This document shows, in pieces, positions 1 through 9,655 of a DNA stretch of 64,000 nucleotides; the first letter of the stretch is position 1, and every line of letters starts with the position of its first letter. Below the pieces are notes generated by a model. It did not search any database, was not told where the DNA came from, and saw only the letters and a program-made list of their open reading frames with translations. The stretch is from assembly GCA_949524905.1 (NCBI GenBank), contig CATINC010000007.1, positions 310,001 through 374,000 of the forward strand. The letters are read 5' to 3'. Source of the stretch: Opitutia bacterium UBA7350 (GTDB lineage: Bacteria; Verrucomicrobiota; Verrucomicrobiia; Opitutales; Coraliomargaritaceae). Made by a program: the position numbers and the translations under genes.

Positions 1-2
1 TG

Positions 3-1052
3 ATGATTTCGGTCTTCATGGGGATGTGTGCCTATGCAGTTTTAGCGGAGCGTAAAATCTGCAGTTATATTCAGGGTCGCGTCGGACCTAATCGTACCCG
101 TTTACCTTTGATTGGAGATGTACCGATATTAGGTGACTTTCTTACTGGATTAGGACTTTTCCAACCAGCCGCTGACGGCCTGAAGTTTCTTTTTAAAGAA
201 GAGATCACACCTGGCCACGTAAAACTAGGTTATTATTACCTTGCCCCTATCATAGCTCTGACACCTGCGCTCACGACGATGGTTGTGCTTCCCTTTGGCC
301 GTTACATCGATGATGCTGGAGTGGTTCACCCATTAGCACTTGCAAACCTAGATGTGGGCTTTCTCTTCATCCTGGCGATTTCCTCCTTGGGTGTTTACGG
401 GATTGTGCTGGCGGGTTGGGCTTCTAATTCTAAGTACCCTTTTTTGGGAGCTATCCGTTCTTCTGCTCAAATGATCTCTTATGAGCTTGCGCTTGGAGTT
501 TCCATTTTACCGGTCTTCATGTGGGCGGCAGCGCCTGGCTCAGATTATGGCATGAGCCTTTTTGGGGTCGTTCAATCTCAGGAGACGCTCTGGCTTATTA
601 TATGGCAACCGCTTTCCGCATTGATTTTTTTGGTGGCTATTTTTGCAGAAACAAATCGCTTGCCGTTTGATATGGCGGAGTCGGAAACGGACCTTGTTGG
701 TGGTTTTCATACCGAATACGGAGCCTTTAAGTTTGGGATCTTTTTTGTAGCAGAGTATGCCCACATCATCATGGGTTCGGCGATCTTTGTACTCCTTTTT
801 GTGGGTGGATGGCATTTCTTGCCAGGATTGCCCGACCCTTGGCCCGCTGGTATTACCGGAGCGATCCTTTCAGCACTCTGGTTTTTAGCCAAAGTAGGCG
901 TGATGGTTTTTTTCTTTATATGGATTCGCTGGACACTTCCGCGTTTTCGCTACGACCAAGTGATGACCCTCGGTTGGAAAATCCTGCTACCACTTGCAGT
1001 GGGCAATCTTGTTTTTAATACGCTATTGATCGCCCTTATTGATGTACTATAA
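3..1052 (+). CDS. nuoH: NADH-quinone oxidoreductase subunit H, 5' end cut by window
   Basis: Membrane-arm subunit of respiratory complex I, next to the peripheral arm; in the family it forms part of the quinone-binding chamber. Multi-spanning protein with the family signatures AERKICSYIQGRVGPNR near its visible start and ETNRLPFDMAESETDLVGG followed by EYAHIIMGS in the second half. NuoH normally carries a whole transmembrane helix before the ERK motif, but only about 15 residues precede it here. The ATG at position 3 is therefore probably internal and the true start lies left of the window. It is the first visible gene of a nuoH-I-J-K-L-M-N run with 12 nt to nuoI. Confidence 0.95.
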   Translation: MISVFMGMCAYAVLAERKICSYIQGRVGPNRTRLPLIGDVPILGDFLTGLGLFQPAADGLKFLFKEEITPGHVKLGYYYLAPIIALTPALTTMVVLPFGRYIDDAGVVHPLALANLDVGFLFILAISSLGVYGIVLAGWASNSKYPFLGAIRSSAQMISYELALGVSILPVFMWAAAPGSDYGMSLFGVVQSQETLWLIIWQPLSALIFLVAIFAETNRLPFDMAESETDLVGGFHTEYGAFKFGIFFVAEYAHIIMGSAIFVLLFVGGWHFLPGLPDPWPAGITGAILSALWFLAKVGVMVFFFIWIRWTLPRFRYDQVMTLGWKILLPLAVGNLVFNTLLIALIDVL

Positions 1053-1064
1053 CTGCTACGAATC

Positions 1065-1616
1065 ATGGCTACTACAAAAGTAATTGAACGCAAACCATTG
1101 ACCTTTGCTGAGAAGACTTTTCTTCCGCAAATCGCGACCGGTCTGAAGACGACTTTTGGCAATATGTTGAAAAAACCGATCACGCTGCAATATCCGGAGG
1201 AGCGACCGGTAATTCCTGAAAATTACCGAGGTGTTCCGACCCTGGTTAAGGATCCCAACGGTCGGGAGAAATGTGTTTCCTGTCAACTTTGTGAATTCGT
1301 ATGCCCACCAAAGGCTATCCGTATTACTCCGGGTGAAATTGACGCGGAGTCGGAACCGGATCGGGCACACGTCGAGAAGGCTCCCCAAGAATTTGAAATC
1401 AATATGCTACGCTGTATCTATTGCGGATTTTGTGAGGAGGTTTGCCCGGAAGAGGCGATTTACTTGCAGGATGTCTTTTCGCTTTCTGGATACAGTCGTG
1501 AAGAGATGATCAATAAAAAGGCTAAGCTTTATGAGTTGGGTGGAACTCTGCCGGATAAACATTACAAGTGGGACAAAAAGAAAGCTGCAGAATTAGGCGG
1601 CAATCCTGAACACTGA
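1065..1616 (+). CDS. nuoI: NADH-quinone oxidoreductase subunit I (2x 4Fe-4S)
   Basis: Peripheral-arm ferredoxin-like subunit that passes electrons through two 4Fe-4S clusters (N6a/N6b) towards the quinone site. The 183-residue protein shows two complete CxxCxxCxxxCP motifs: C70-C73-C76-C80 (CVSCQLCEFVCP) and C117-C120-C123-C127 (CIYCGFCEEVCP). An amphipathic N-terminus precedes them, as usual in NuoI. It starts with ATG 12 nt after nuoH and ends 7 nt before nuoJ, so it is clearly co-transcribed. The C-terminal tail after the second cluster is rich in lysine and looks normal for the family. Confidence 0.97.
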   Translation: MATTKVIERKPLTFAEKTFLPQIATGLKTTFGNMLKKPITLQYPEERPVIPENYRGVPTLVKDPNGREKCVSCQLCEFVCPPKAIRITPGEIDAESEPDRAHVEKAPQEFEINMLRCIYCGFCEEVCPEEAIYLQDVFSLSGYSREEMINKKAKLYELGGTLPDKHYKWDKKKAAELGGNPEH

Positions 1617-1623
1617 GACTAGC

Positions 1624-2193
1624 ATGGCAGATTTACTATTTTATCTCTTTGCAGCCATTACGCTGATCTCAGCTTTGGCAATGGTTCTGCTGCCCAATGC
1701 CGTAAACGGTGCGATGTGTATGATTGTTTCCTTTTTGGGAACGGCCGCTTTGTTTGTACTTTTGGATGCTTATTTTTTGGCGATCCTACAGGTGCTTGTT
1801 TATGCAGGCGCGGTGATGGTGCTCTTTCTTTTTATCATAATGCTTTTAAATGTAGACGAGGAGGCTCCGCGAGCGAAGCCTGCCAAGCTCAGTATTTTTG
1901 CCGCGTTATCGGGTTTTACAATTCTCTCCGTTCTTGTAGTCAGCCTTTTTAATAATCCCTCGGCATTGCCAGAGCCACCAGTGATTGAAGTTGCTGAAAA
2001 CCCACTCGGTCCGAGCGCCGCTAACGGCATTCCTTTTACAACCTCGGCAAAATCTTTTGGCTATAGTTTGTTTACGAAGTATATGCTGCCTTTTCAGGTG
2101 ACTGGCTTCTTGCTACTTGCTGCCATGGTGGGGGTTATTGTTGTCAGCAAGCGCATGACTGAAACAACCGTTAAAACAGAACAGAGCGACTGA
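1624..2193 (+). CDS. nuoJ: NADH-quinone oxidoreductase subunit J
   Basis: Membrane-arm subunit of complex I with no cofactor, packed next to NuoA, NuoK and NuoH. The 189-residue protein has about five hydrophobic segments. The strongest family signal is the stretch [20 protein letters not shown] (residues about 57-76), which contains the conserved glycine region of the pi-bulged third helix. A periplasmic or cytoplasmic loop rich in Pro and Glu lies near residues 115-140, before the last helix. Position between nuoI and nuoK, with 7 and 11 nt spacers, supports the call. Confidence 0.95.
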   Translation: MADLLFYLFAAITLISALAMVLLPNAVNGAMCMIVSFLGTAALFVLLDAYFLAILQVLVYAGAVMVLFLFIIMLLNVDEEAPRAKPAKLSIFAALSGFTILSVLVVSLFNNPSALPEPPVIEVAENPLGPSAANGIPFTTSAKSFGYSLFTKYMLPFQVTGFLLLAAMVGVIVVSKRMTETTVKTEQSD

Positions 2194-2204
2194 GTACTTT
2201 ATTT

Positions 2205-2510
2205 ATGACAATTGGACTCAATGCCTTTCTAATCGTCGCCGGATTGCTATTTGCGATTGGGATGCTGGGGGTGACTCTACGCCGCAATACTTTAGTTATT
2301 TTTATGTCACTGGAGTTGATGTTAAACGCGGTTAATTTGGCCTTGGTAACTTTCTCGCGTTATAACGGCACGATGGATGGTAATCTTTTTGTATTTTTCA
2401 TTATCACCGTTGCTGCGGCGGAAGTCGCACTTGGTCTTGCTATTATAGTTGCGCTCTTCAAGCGCCGCGAAACTATCATGGTAGAACAACTCAACGCCCT
2501 CAACCGGTAA
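2205..2510 (+). CDS. nuoK: NADH-quinone oxidoreductase subunit K
   Basis: Small antiporter-like (MrpC-type) membrane subunit of complex I. The length of 101 residues is exactly typical. Three transmembrane helices are visible. The second contains the conserved membrane glutamate in [14 protein letters not shown], and the third contains the second conserved glutamate in [16 protein letters not shown]. These buried glutamates are part of the proton-translocation path in the family. It is separated by 11 nt from nuoJ and by only 4 nt from nuoL. Confidence 0.97.
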   Translation: MTIGLNAFLIVAGLLFAIGMLGVTLRRNTLVIFMSLELMLNAVNLALVTFSRYNGTMDGNLFVFFIITVAAAEVALGLAIIVALFKRRETIMVEQLNALNR

Positions 2511-2514
2511 CTGT

Positions 2515-4365
2515 ATGACTCCGGTAACTGCACTTACGCTCACTTTGTTAATCCCGCTGGCATCGGCTGCGGGGATCGCCTTCTTTCTGCGTCGACGAGG
2601 CGGGCTCGCTTCTACGCTCTCGGTAGCGGCGGCGGCGTTACTCTGCATCTGCAGCTTCATTGCGATCAACGCTCGCGGAGATGCTGCCATTGTCGCGTCT
2701 TGGGATTGGTTGAGTTTTGGCGAATTCAAAGTGAGCATGGGCTTTTTATTGGATGATGTCGCCGCAACCATGCTGGCAATGGTCTCATTTGTTGGCTTGC
2801 TGATTCATGTTTTTAGTCTGGGCTATATGAAGTCCGACAAGGCGCAGGCACGTTTCTTCGGTGGTCTTTCGATTTTTATGTTTTCCATGATTGGGATCAT
2901 CCTCGCGGATAACCTTATCATGATTTTCGTTTTTTGGGAGCTGGTGGGATTTAGCTCTTACATGTTGATCGGGCATTATCTTGAAACAGAGGAAGCTAAG
3001 GCGGCTTCAAAAAAAGCCTTTATTGTAAACCGAGTAGGGGATCTAGGTTTTCTCATCGGTATTGTTTTGGCCTATTGGCATTTTGGTACGACTGATCTTA
3101 CCAAGATGGAGCAGCTCACGTTAGGGCATCCTGAGTTGGTAAATGCGGGTATCGCAGCTTTCTTAATCTGTGGTTTTATTGGTAAGTCTGCTCAATTTCC
3201 GCTTCACGTATGGTTGCCCGATGCTATGGCGGGCCCGACGCCTGTATCAGCGCTCATTCACGCGGCCACTATGGTGGCGGCTGGTATTTATTTTTTAATT
3301 CGTATAAGCTTCCTTCTCCCGGTCGAGGTACTTGGCTTCGTTGCTTGGTTGGGAACTGCGGTAGCTGTCTATGCTGGTTTTTGCGCATATGCCCAAAATG
3401 ATATTAAGCGGATCCTTGCTTATTCGACGCTTTCGCAGCTTGGCTATATGGCGGCAGCTTTTGGTTTAGGTTACCCGGGGATAGCATTGTTTCATCTGAT
3501 TACCCACGCCTTTTTCAAGGCGTTGCTTTTTCTGGGGGCAGGTTCGGTGATTCACGGCTGCCACCACGAACAGGATATTTTTAAGATGGGTGGTTTGCTC
3601 AAACGAATGCCGATCACGGCGATAACCTTTGCGATTGGGGTTTTGGCGCTCTGCGGTGTTTACGGCCTTGCAGGCTTTTATTCCAAGGATGCTATTCTGA
3701 TAGCGGGTGGCTTGGAGAAGACGGTGATTTTCATATTGCTAACACTTGGGGCATTTTTGACAGCGGGCTACATGGGGCGTTTGTTCTGGGTAGCCTTTTT
3801 AGGGGCACCTAAGTCGGATGCAGCTTCCCACGCTAAGGAAAGTCCGCTCACGATGGTGATTCCTCTGTTGATTTTAGCAGGCCTTTCAGTTGTGGGTGGC
3901 ATGATTCAGCTTTGGCCTGAAGGCTTGGGTGCTTTGATTCGGTTTGATTTAGAGCGCTTGCACCATGCTGAAGGCTATTCCGCTATGCACCACGATGTCT
4001 TGATATATGGTAGTGCTGCATGGGTGGTTGGTTTGTTGGGGGCATTCTTCTTTTATGGGGTTGGCGCGAAGGACGACCGTCTCGCACGTATAGCGCCCTC
4101 GGTATTTGCTTTTCTCAAAGCACGTCTCTGGTTTGATGAGATTTACGGTTTTTATGTGTCCCAAGTGCAGGATCGTTTCGCTGCTATACTCAGTTTTCTG
4201 GATGTATTTTTGCTCAGGGGTCTCATCATTCGGGGCAGCGCTGGGCTGGTTGGGATTCTCGGCCTTGGGGTACGAACGCTTCATGTAGGCAATCTTCACG
4301 CTTATGTTTACTGGTTTTTAGGTGGGCTTTTGCTCTTCTGGGCTTTTGTTGGGACTGTGCTCTAA
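2515..4365 (+). CDS. nuoL: NADH-quinone oxidoreductase subunit L
   Basis: Largest antiporter-like proton-pumping subunit of complex I, at the far end of the membrane arm, with the long lateral helix. The 616-residue length is typical. Clear signatures are MIFVFWELVGFSSYMLIGHY (helix 5 with the key glutamate), KSAQFPLHVWLPDAMAGPTP, PVSALIHAATMVAAGIYFL, and RILAYSTLSQLGYM. The C-terminal part has the broken hydrophobic pattern expected for the transverse helix and last helix. Start ATG lies 4 nt after the nuoK stop; 18-21 nt separate it from nuoM. Confidence 0.97.
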   Translation: MTPVTALTLTLLIPLASAAGIAFFLRRRGGLASTLSVAAAALLCICSFIAINARGDAAIVASWDWLSFGEFKVSMGFLLDDVAATMLAMVSFVGLLIHVFSLGYMKSDKAQARFFGGLSIFMFSMIGIILADNLIMIFVFWELVGFSSYMLIGHYLETEEAKAASKKAFIVNRVGDLGFLIGIVLAYWHFGTTDLTKMEQLTLGHPELVNAGIAAFLICGFIGKSAQFPLHVWLPDAMAGPTPVSALIHAATMVAAGIYFLIRISFLLPVEVLGFVAWLGTAVAVYAGFCAYAQNDIKRILAYSTLSQLGYMAAAFGLGYPGIALFHLITHAFFKALLFLGAGSVIHGCHHEQDIFKMGGLLKRMPITAITFAIGVLALCGVYGLAGFYSKDAILIAGGLEKTVIFILLTLGAFLTAGYMGRLFWVAFLGAPKSDAASHAKESPLTMVIPLLILAGLSVVGGMIQLWPEGLGALIRFDLERLHHAEGYSAMHHDVLIYGSAAWVVGLLGAFFFYGVGAKDDRLARIAPSVFAFLKARLWFDEIYGFYVSQVQDRFAAILSFLDVFLLRGLIIRGSAGLVGILGLGVRTLHVGNLHAYVYWFLGGLLLFWAFVGTVL

Positions 4366-4386
4366 TGCAGCTTTTTTTAAAATTTG

Positions 4387-5973
4387 ATGACCACTATGTT
4401 TGATCCAAACGCAACTGTTCTTCTCGCCGCAATCCTGGTGCCGTTATTTGCGGGCGTAGTTTTAGCCTTTGGGTCAGGCTATACTGGTGGGATGCGACGC
4501 GGGGTGGCTTTGGGCGGTTTCGGTTATCCTCTCGTAGCCGCTTTCTTTTTAGCTTTTCGTTTTGATCCAGCACAGGTAGGAGCTTACAATTTTGAATCTA
4601 AGCTCGCAACGGGATTGGATTCGTTTGGCATCTATCTGCACCTTGGCTTAAATGGGATTTCACTTCCGTTGTTTCTTCTCGCTGGGGTGGTGGGCTTTGC
4701 GGCGGGGCTTTATGCCATGTTTTCAAACGCCGAACGGCCTCATCTTTACCTTGCGCTCATGCTATTTATGCAGAGTGGCTTAATGGGAACTTTTGCATCG
4801 GTTGATATTTTCTTTTTCTATTTCTTTCATGAGTTTGCTCTCATTCCGACCTTCATCATGATTGCGGTTTGGGGTGGCACGGGTCGTCGAACGGCGGCGA
4901 TGGAAATGACGATTTATTTAACCTTGGGCGCAATGCTTTCGCTACTTGGTTTAGTTTCGCTTTATGTGACCAGTGGAGCGGAGTCCTTCTCCTTGCCGGA
5001 ATTACGTGACTATCTTGCTACGCATCCCCTGTCTGAGACCTTGCAGGCTAATATATTTGGGTTACTTTTGTTTGGTTTCGGTATTTTGGTATCACTTTTC
5101 CCATTTCACAGTTGGGCGCCTAAGGGATATGCGTCAGCTCCTACGGGTACGGCCATGTTGCATGCGGGGGTGCTAAAGAAGTTTGGACTGTACGGTTTAC
5201 TACAAATTGGGGTGCCGCTTCTACCGGTGGGCATGGCGCATTGGTTTCCTTGGCTGGCATGGTTGGCGCTGGGAAATATCATAATTATTGGGCTGGTAAC
5301 AATTGCGCAGCGTGACTTGAAGCTGATGCTGGGGTACAGTTCAGTGATGCATATGGGCTATGCTTTTCTTGGTATCGCAGCTTTTTCAGTGGTTGGAGCT
5401 GGTGGTGCTTTGCTCATGATGGTGGCGCATGGTTTATCGGTGGCTCTTCTGTTTATGCTTTCAACGTGCATCTATCATCGCAGCCTGACCTTTGATCTAG
5501 GAGCAATGGGCGGGTTGGCCGTGAAGGCGCCAGTATTATGCGCTTTTTTTGTAGCTGCTAGTATGGCGAGTATTGGGCTGCCGGGTTTTGGGAATTTCTG
5601 GGGTGAGTTCACTATTTTTATGGCACTTGCAGAGACCGAATTCACTCGTTGGTTGGTTTTGCCGGCAGCTTTAGGTATCATAATCTCAGCCATCTATGGA
5701 TTGCGAGCCGTCGCCAATATTTTCTTTGGTAAGCCGAAGGCTGAATTTGCTGCGCGATGGGATTCAGATGAAGTAAAAGATCTCCAGGGTTTTGAAAAAA
5801 CACCGGCGATGATACTGTTGGCTGCATTGGTAGTAATCGGCATCTTTCCACGCTTGGTCAGTGATCGAGCAGATGCAGAACTCGGGGGGCTTTATCCCAT
5901 AAAGGAATCCCTGCCACAATTTGAAACCACCGCAGGCACACCTGCTGTGAGCGGGAAGGAGCAAACGCACTAA
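4387..5973 (+). CDS. nuoM: NADH-quinone oxidoreductase subunit M
   Basis: Second antiporter-like proton-pumping subunit of complex I. About 14 hydrophobic segments are present with the family signatures FFYFFHEFALIPTFIMIAVW (helix 5 glutamate), FPFHSWAPKGYASAPTGTAM and KLMLGYSSVMHMGYAFLG. The reading frame also offers a TTG at 4384, but the ATG at 4387 is preferred; a further ATG lies at 4396 and no strong Shine-Dalgarno decides between them. The hydrophilic C-terminal tail after residue about 490 is variable in the family. The stop TAA overlaps the nuoN ATG by one base (TAATG), indicating translational coupling. Confidence 0.96.
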   Translation: MTTMFDPNATVLLAAILVPLFAGVVLAFGSGYTGGMRRGVALGGFGYPLVAAFFLAFRFDPAQVGAYNFESKLATGLDSFGIYLHLGLNGISLPLFLLAGVVGFAAGLYAMFSNAERPHLYLALMLFMQSGLMGTFASVDIFFFYFFHEFALIPTFIMIAVWGGTGRRTAAMEMTIYLTLGAMLSLLGLVSLYVTSGAESFSLPELRDYLATHPLSETLQANIFGLLLFGFGILVSLFPFHSWAPKGYASAPTGTAMLHAGVLKKFGLYGLLQIGVPLLPVGMAHWFPWLAWLALGNIIIIGLVTIAQRDLKLMLGYSSVMHMGYAFLGIAAFSVVGAGGALLMMVAHGLSVALLFMLSTCIYHRSLTFDLGAMGGLAVKAPVLCAFFVAASMASIGLPGFGNFWGEFTIFMALAETEFTRWLVLPAALGIIISAIYGLRAVANIFFGKPKAEFAARWDSDEVKDLQGFEKTPAMILLAALVVIGIFPRLVSDRADAELGGLYPIKESLPQFETTAGTPAVSGKEQTH

Positions 5974-7478
5974 TGAACGAAGGCTTAGCAGATTTTTTAC
6001 GCGGTATCGCAGCAACAAATGAATGGTGGTATATTATGCCGGAAATTTTGCTGGCGGTCCTCGCACTAGGTTTACTGGTGCTGGAATTGCTCTCGCCTGC
6101 TATTCGCAAGCATGTTCCCAGGGTAGCAATGGGAGGACTTGGTTTGATTTTGGCTTTACTATTGATGGTAGATTGTAGCGATTGCATGGGGGCAAATGGC
6201 CAGTCTGCTTTTGGGGGGCTTTTGCAGTCAAATGAATGGAGTCATTTGATGCGGGTCTTTTTTGTGTTCAGTGCTCTGATGGTGAGTTATCTCGGTGGGA
6301 TTTTCTTGGCGGGTCGTAATTTAGCGCAGTCGGAGTTTTATCATTTAGTTATTTTGGTAGCGGCTGCGATGATGCTTCTGGTGCAAAGCAACCATTTCGT
6401 GATGCTCTTTGTGGCCTTGGAAATGGCGACAGTGGCTTTCTATGTTCTGGTGGCGTATCGCCGCACAAGTTCGCTTTCATTAGAGGCTGGAATAAAATAT
6501 CTAATTTTGGGAGCCTTGAGCTCTTCCATTTTGCTCTTTGGGATTGTATTGCTTTATGGGGCAGGGGGGAATCCTGCTTTGCCTGGTGCAAGTGGCGACT
6601 CACTCAATTTTGATGCATTGGAAAGTTTTATAGCTTTAAATCCGGATAATCCCGTGGTTTTGACAGGTGCGATGTTAGTCCTAGCAGGAATTTGCTTTAA
6701 GATCGGTGCGGTGCCATTTCAGATTTGGGTGCCGGATGTTTACCAAGGTGCGCCTAATCCGGTGACGGCTTACCTAGCGATTGCGTCAAAGGCGGCCGGT
6801 TTTATGGTACTCTTGAGCTTATTGCATGGCCCCTTTCTTGCATTGCAGGATTTCCTATTACCTGTGCTGGTGTTCATTGCGGCAGCCTCTATTTTATTTG
6901 GCAATATTGCTGCGGTCATGCAGAGAAACTTGAAGCGTTTACTGGGTCTTTCGGGAATTGCGCATGCTGGCTACCTTTTAATCGGTGTTGCTGCTTCCTT
7001 TACGATTGAATGGGTCGACAACGCGGTGGTCTTTTATTTGATCACTTATCTGCTCGCATCGTTTGTGGTATTTTTAGTTCTCTCTTTGAGCGGCGAAGGC
7101 GATGACGCGGACTTAAACATAGAAAGATATGCTAACTTTTCGCGCGAACAACCATTCTTGAGTGGTGCTTTGACATGTGGTTTGGGTTCGCTCGCAGGCA
7201 TTCCACCGATGGGTGGATTTGTGGCGAAATTACTTTTGTTTGTAGCGGCTTTCCAGGCGGGGCTCTACGGTTTACTGGGGGTGGCGGTACTAGGGGTCGT
7301 TATCTCTGTTTACTACTATTTCGGCTGGATTCGCGCGCTGTATTTTAATGGCAGCAGTGTTACTGCTTTGGGTGAGGCTTCAAACGCGCCCACTTTGCAG
7401 AATCGTTTTGTATTGTGCGCCTTGGTGGTCGCTATCGTGGTATTGGGAATTTTTCCAGCCGTCGTGAGTTTGGTTTAA
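5973..7478 (+). CDS. nuoN: NADH-quinone oxidoreductase subunit N
   Basis: Third antiporter-like proton-pumping subunit, last gene of the classical nuo order. The 501-residue protein has about 14 transmembrane segments. Signatures include FVALEMATVAFYVLVAY (glutamate of helix 5), KIGAVPFQIWVPDVYQGAPN, VTAYLAIASKAAGF, and NLKRLLGLSGIAHAGYLLIG. It starts with an ATG overlapping the nuoM stop by one base. The gene ends only 8 nt before the stop of a leftward gene, and no hairpin with a T-run is visible at the end of the nuo operon. Confidence 0.97.
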   Translation: MNEGLADFLRGIAATNEWWYIMPEILLAVLALGLLVLELLSPAIRKHVPRVAMGGLGLILALLLMVDCSDCMGANGQSAFGGLLQSNEWSHLMRVFFVFSALMVSYLGGIFLAGRNLAQSEFYHLVILVAAAMMLLVQSNHFVMLFVALEMATVAFYVLVAYRRTSSLSLEAGIKYLILGALSSSILLFGIVLLYGAGGNPALPGASGDSLNFDALESFIALNPDNPVVLTGAMLVLAGICFKIGAVPFQIWVPDVYQGAPNPVTAYLAIASKAAGFMVLLSLLHGPFLALQDFLLPVLVFIAAASILFGNIAAVMQRNLKRLLGLSGIAHAGYLLIGVAASFTIEWVDNAVVFYLITYLLASFVVFLVLSLSGEGDDADLNIERYANFSREQPFLSGALTCGLGSLAGIPPMGGFVAKLLLFVAAFQAGLYGLLGVAVLGVVISVYYYFGWIRALYFNGSSVTALGEASNAPTLQNRFVLCALVVAIVVLGIFPAVVSLV

Positions 7479-7486
7479 TCGAAAGC

Positions 7487-9049
7487 CTATTCGACCGCTT
7501 CAGTTTTTAGGTCTAGGTACGGTTTTCTTTGCCGTATTTTATTGGCTTCAAATTTTAGGTTACAGCTTTCAAGAAAATTAGCGGCTTCCTCCAGAAAGAG
7601 ACGGTCATTCGTTTCTTCCCGCAGGATATAGCGGAATTCTCGAAGTGCGTTGTTGCGTTGGTTGGCATCCCGCATGGTACGGGCTAACATTTTGCGAATT
7701 TCGATGCGTTCAGGTTCTTCCTCGAGAATGGACTGCATCATTAAGATAAGAGTATCTTTGTTCGTATCTTCGTGTTGATAGCGAAGTATGCTCTTCAGGT
7801 ATGCAATTTTTGCTTCGGTAGAATTGGGCCATTGTTTTGAAATGGAGTGCCATAGATCGGTTGGGGTCTTTACCTCTAAAGCATGGGAGAAACTTAAGAT
7901 GAAAAGAATCCCCACTATGACATAAAGTACAAGGTTACGCATCATTTCCGCCAAAATACCTAACTTTGTGCTCAGTTTTACAACAATTAACACCGAGGAA
8001 GCACACAGGGCTGCGAGGGCAGGATAATAATTAAATAATTCATATGCAGGCATTCCATTGATGAAATTTGCACGTATAAAAATGACGGGAATGATCAGTA
8101 AAGTATAGCTGATAACACCTAGAAGGAGATTCCGTGCCCAATGATGTCCACGGTTTAAAATACCCAGCAGAAGGAAGGGTACAGAAAGAAGAAAAGGTGC
8201 TAGGTTAATACCTGAATTAAGAGCATATCCCGAGTTATTGGGAAGGGCTTTAAAAAAATCCAAATCAGTTGGCAGAAAGCTCTTTTTGAGCAAGTACTGC
8301 ATATTGTGCCCTCCGGCGTAGCTCCATTCGCTCAAAACAAAAACGCTAGATCCAGAATTATTCTGACCTAAAAGCCAAACGCCTAAGAAAAGGTTGATGC
8401 AAAGTATGGGAAGGATCCAGTTATACTGACTTAATTGTGGGGGATGTTCTTTACAGTAGGTTAGCAGTGCAAAAATAGCAGGGAGGAAGATCAGGTTTAT
8501 GTGAATGAAAAGTCCTATGGTCGAGAGCGCAAGTAGGGCAAGATAACGCCATGGGTTTAAGGAGCCGGCTGCCAAATTGAGTGCGCCTAGCATAATAATG
8601 AAGCCGAGTATTACATGCCGGAAGCCGGGCCAAAAAAGAACGGGAATGACGGATGGGTGTAGTGCGAAGATCAATACCGCAAGCCAGGTGTGGCGCAGGC
8701 GTATTTTTCGTAAAAAATACCAAAAGAGCCATACCGCAATACAGTGAAGGCTTATGTTGATGACGCGGTGGACAATCGCTGGATTCTGGGCAAGGGCTTC
8801 CAAATGATAGGAGCTCAAGCTAATGGGATCGTGTTTACGGATCTTTTGAACGGTCCATGCATCCGACCACTTGGCGGTTTCATGAAAGCCGCTTTGTGTT
8901 GCAGGATCATACTCACTCCACAATTCGCTAGTGAGAAGCAAAGGGCTGAAGCATAGGAGAATCAGCCCAAAGAGGATGGCACATTGCCAGAAGCTTGCCG
9001 CTTCTCTTTTGCGTCGCAGATGACGCAATGGTAAGTTGGATTCTGTCAT
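7487..9049 (-). CDS. GT-C/TMTC-like multi-spanning membrane protein with C-terminal helical repeats, function unknown
   Basis: Not recognised as a named gene. The first about 390 residues hold roughly ten hydrophobic helices. Two early parts, VHRVINISLHCIAVWLFWYF and FALHPSVIPVLFWPGFRHVI, resemble the corresponding loops of TMTC/DUF1736-type membrane proteins that carry TPR tails; this is my reading, not a search result. The C-terminal about 110 residues (from LILMMQSILEEEPERIEIR) look like TPR-type helical pairs. No catalytic residue can be assigned. A TTG at 9070 would extend the N-terminus by seven residues and overlap the upstream gene by 4 nt; the ATG at 9049 is preferred. Probably co-transcribed with the DUF192 lipoprotein upstream. 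Confidence 0.7.
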   Translation of the reverse strand: MTESNLPLRHLRRKREAASFWQCAILFGLILLCFSPLLLTSELWSEYDPATQSGFHETAKWSDAWTVQKIRKHDPISLSSYHLEALAQNPAIVHRVINISLHCIAVWLFWYFLRKIRLRHTWLAVLIFALHPSVIPVLFWPGFRHVILGFIIMLGALNLAAGSLNPWRYLALLALSTIGLFIHINLIFLPAIFALLTYCKEHPPQLSQYNWILPILCINLFLGVWLLGQNNSGSSVFVLSEWSYAGGHNMQYLLKKSFLPTDLDFFKALPNNSGYALNSGINLAPFLLSVPFLLLGILNRGHHWARNLLLGVISYTLLIIPVIFIRANFINGMPAYELFNYYPALAALCASSVLIVVKLSTKLGILAEMMRNLVLYVIVGILFILSFSHALEVKTPTDLWHSISKQWPNSTEAKIAYLKSILRYQHEDTNKDTLILMMQSILEEEPERIEIRKMLARTMRDANQRNNALREFRYILREETNDRLFLEEAANFLESCNLKFEANKIRQRKPYLDLKTEAVE

Positions 9050-9066
9050 AACTTCAGATATGGAAT

Positions 9067-9585
9067 TCAATGCAGTAGGCGTTTATTGGGATCCAATCCT
9101 CGGGCAGCGAGTGCACGTGCAAGCGCCTTAAGGTCAAGGCGGTCACCTTCCTGGATGCCTAGGAAATTTATTTGCCCTTGTTGGAGCTCGAGGGCGAATT
9201 TAATATTATGACTACGAGATAAAACAGGTATTTCGTCATACGGATACAAGCGGTGGAATTCAACCACTGCTCCCTTCGTATTAATATAAGCGAGGTCTAG
9301 GGGAAGGGGGGTGTTGCGCATCCAGAAAGAGCGTTGTTGCGCTGTCTCAAAAATAAAAAGCATTCCGTGTCGCGGAGCGAGTTGTTCTCGGTACATTAAT
9401 CCACGTGCTTGCTCAATGGGATTGACCGCTACTTGTAGTTGTAGCTCAGTCGTTCCTATTGCGATCGGAAAGTAGCTTTCAAAGCCAACTTCGGGGGTGG
9501 TTTCAGGTGTTGGCGAACAGCCCAGTAAGCAGATAAAATAAATCCCTGCTAGGAAGTGGATGAGCGATAAAAACTTGCAGGCCAT
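9067..9585 (-). CDS. DUF192 family lipoprotein
   Basis: Predicted exported lipoprotein of 172 residues. The N-terminus has a hydrophobic signal ending in CLLGC with C23 as the lipidated residue. Residues about 45-165 match the DUF192 fold pattern: QARGLMYREQLAPRHGMLFI, FWMRNTPLPLDLAYI, and a C-terminal LELQQGQINFLGIQEGDRL. The family is widespread and its biochemical role is not established. The gene precedes the membrane/TPR gene on the same strand and is divergent from the M24 peptidase, with 70 nt between the starts. Confidence 0.88.
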   Translation of the reverse strand: MACKFLSLIHFLAGIYFICLLGCSPTPETTPEVGFESYFPIAIGTTELQLQVAVNPIEQARGLMYREQLAPRHGMLFIFETAQQRSFWMRNTPLPLDLAYINTKGAVVEFHRLYPYDEIPVLSRSHNIKFALELQQGQINFLGIQEGDRLDLKALARALAARGLDPNKRLLH

Positions 9586-9655
9586 GGCTTAAATTAAGGT
9601 AATCTATATAAACCCGTAAAAACTATTAGATCCTTTTGTACAGGAATCAAATCTT

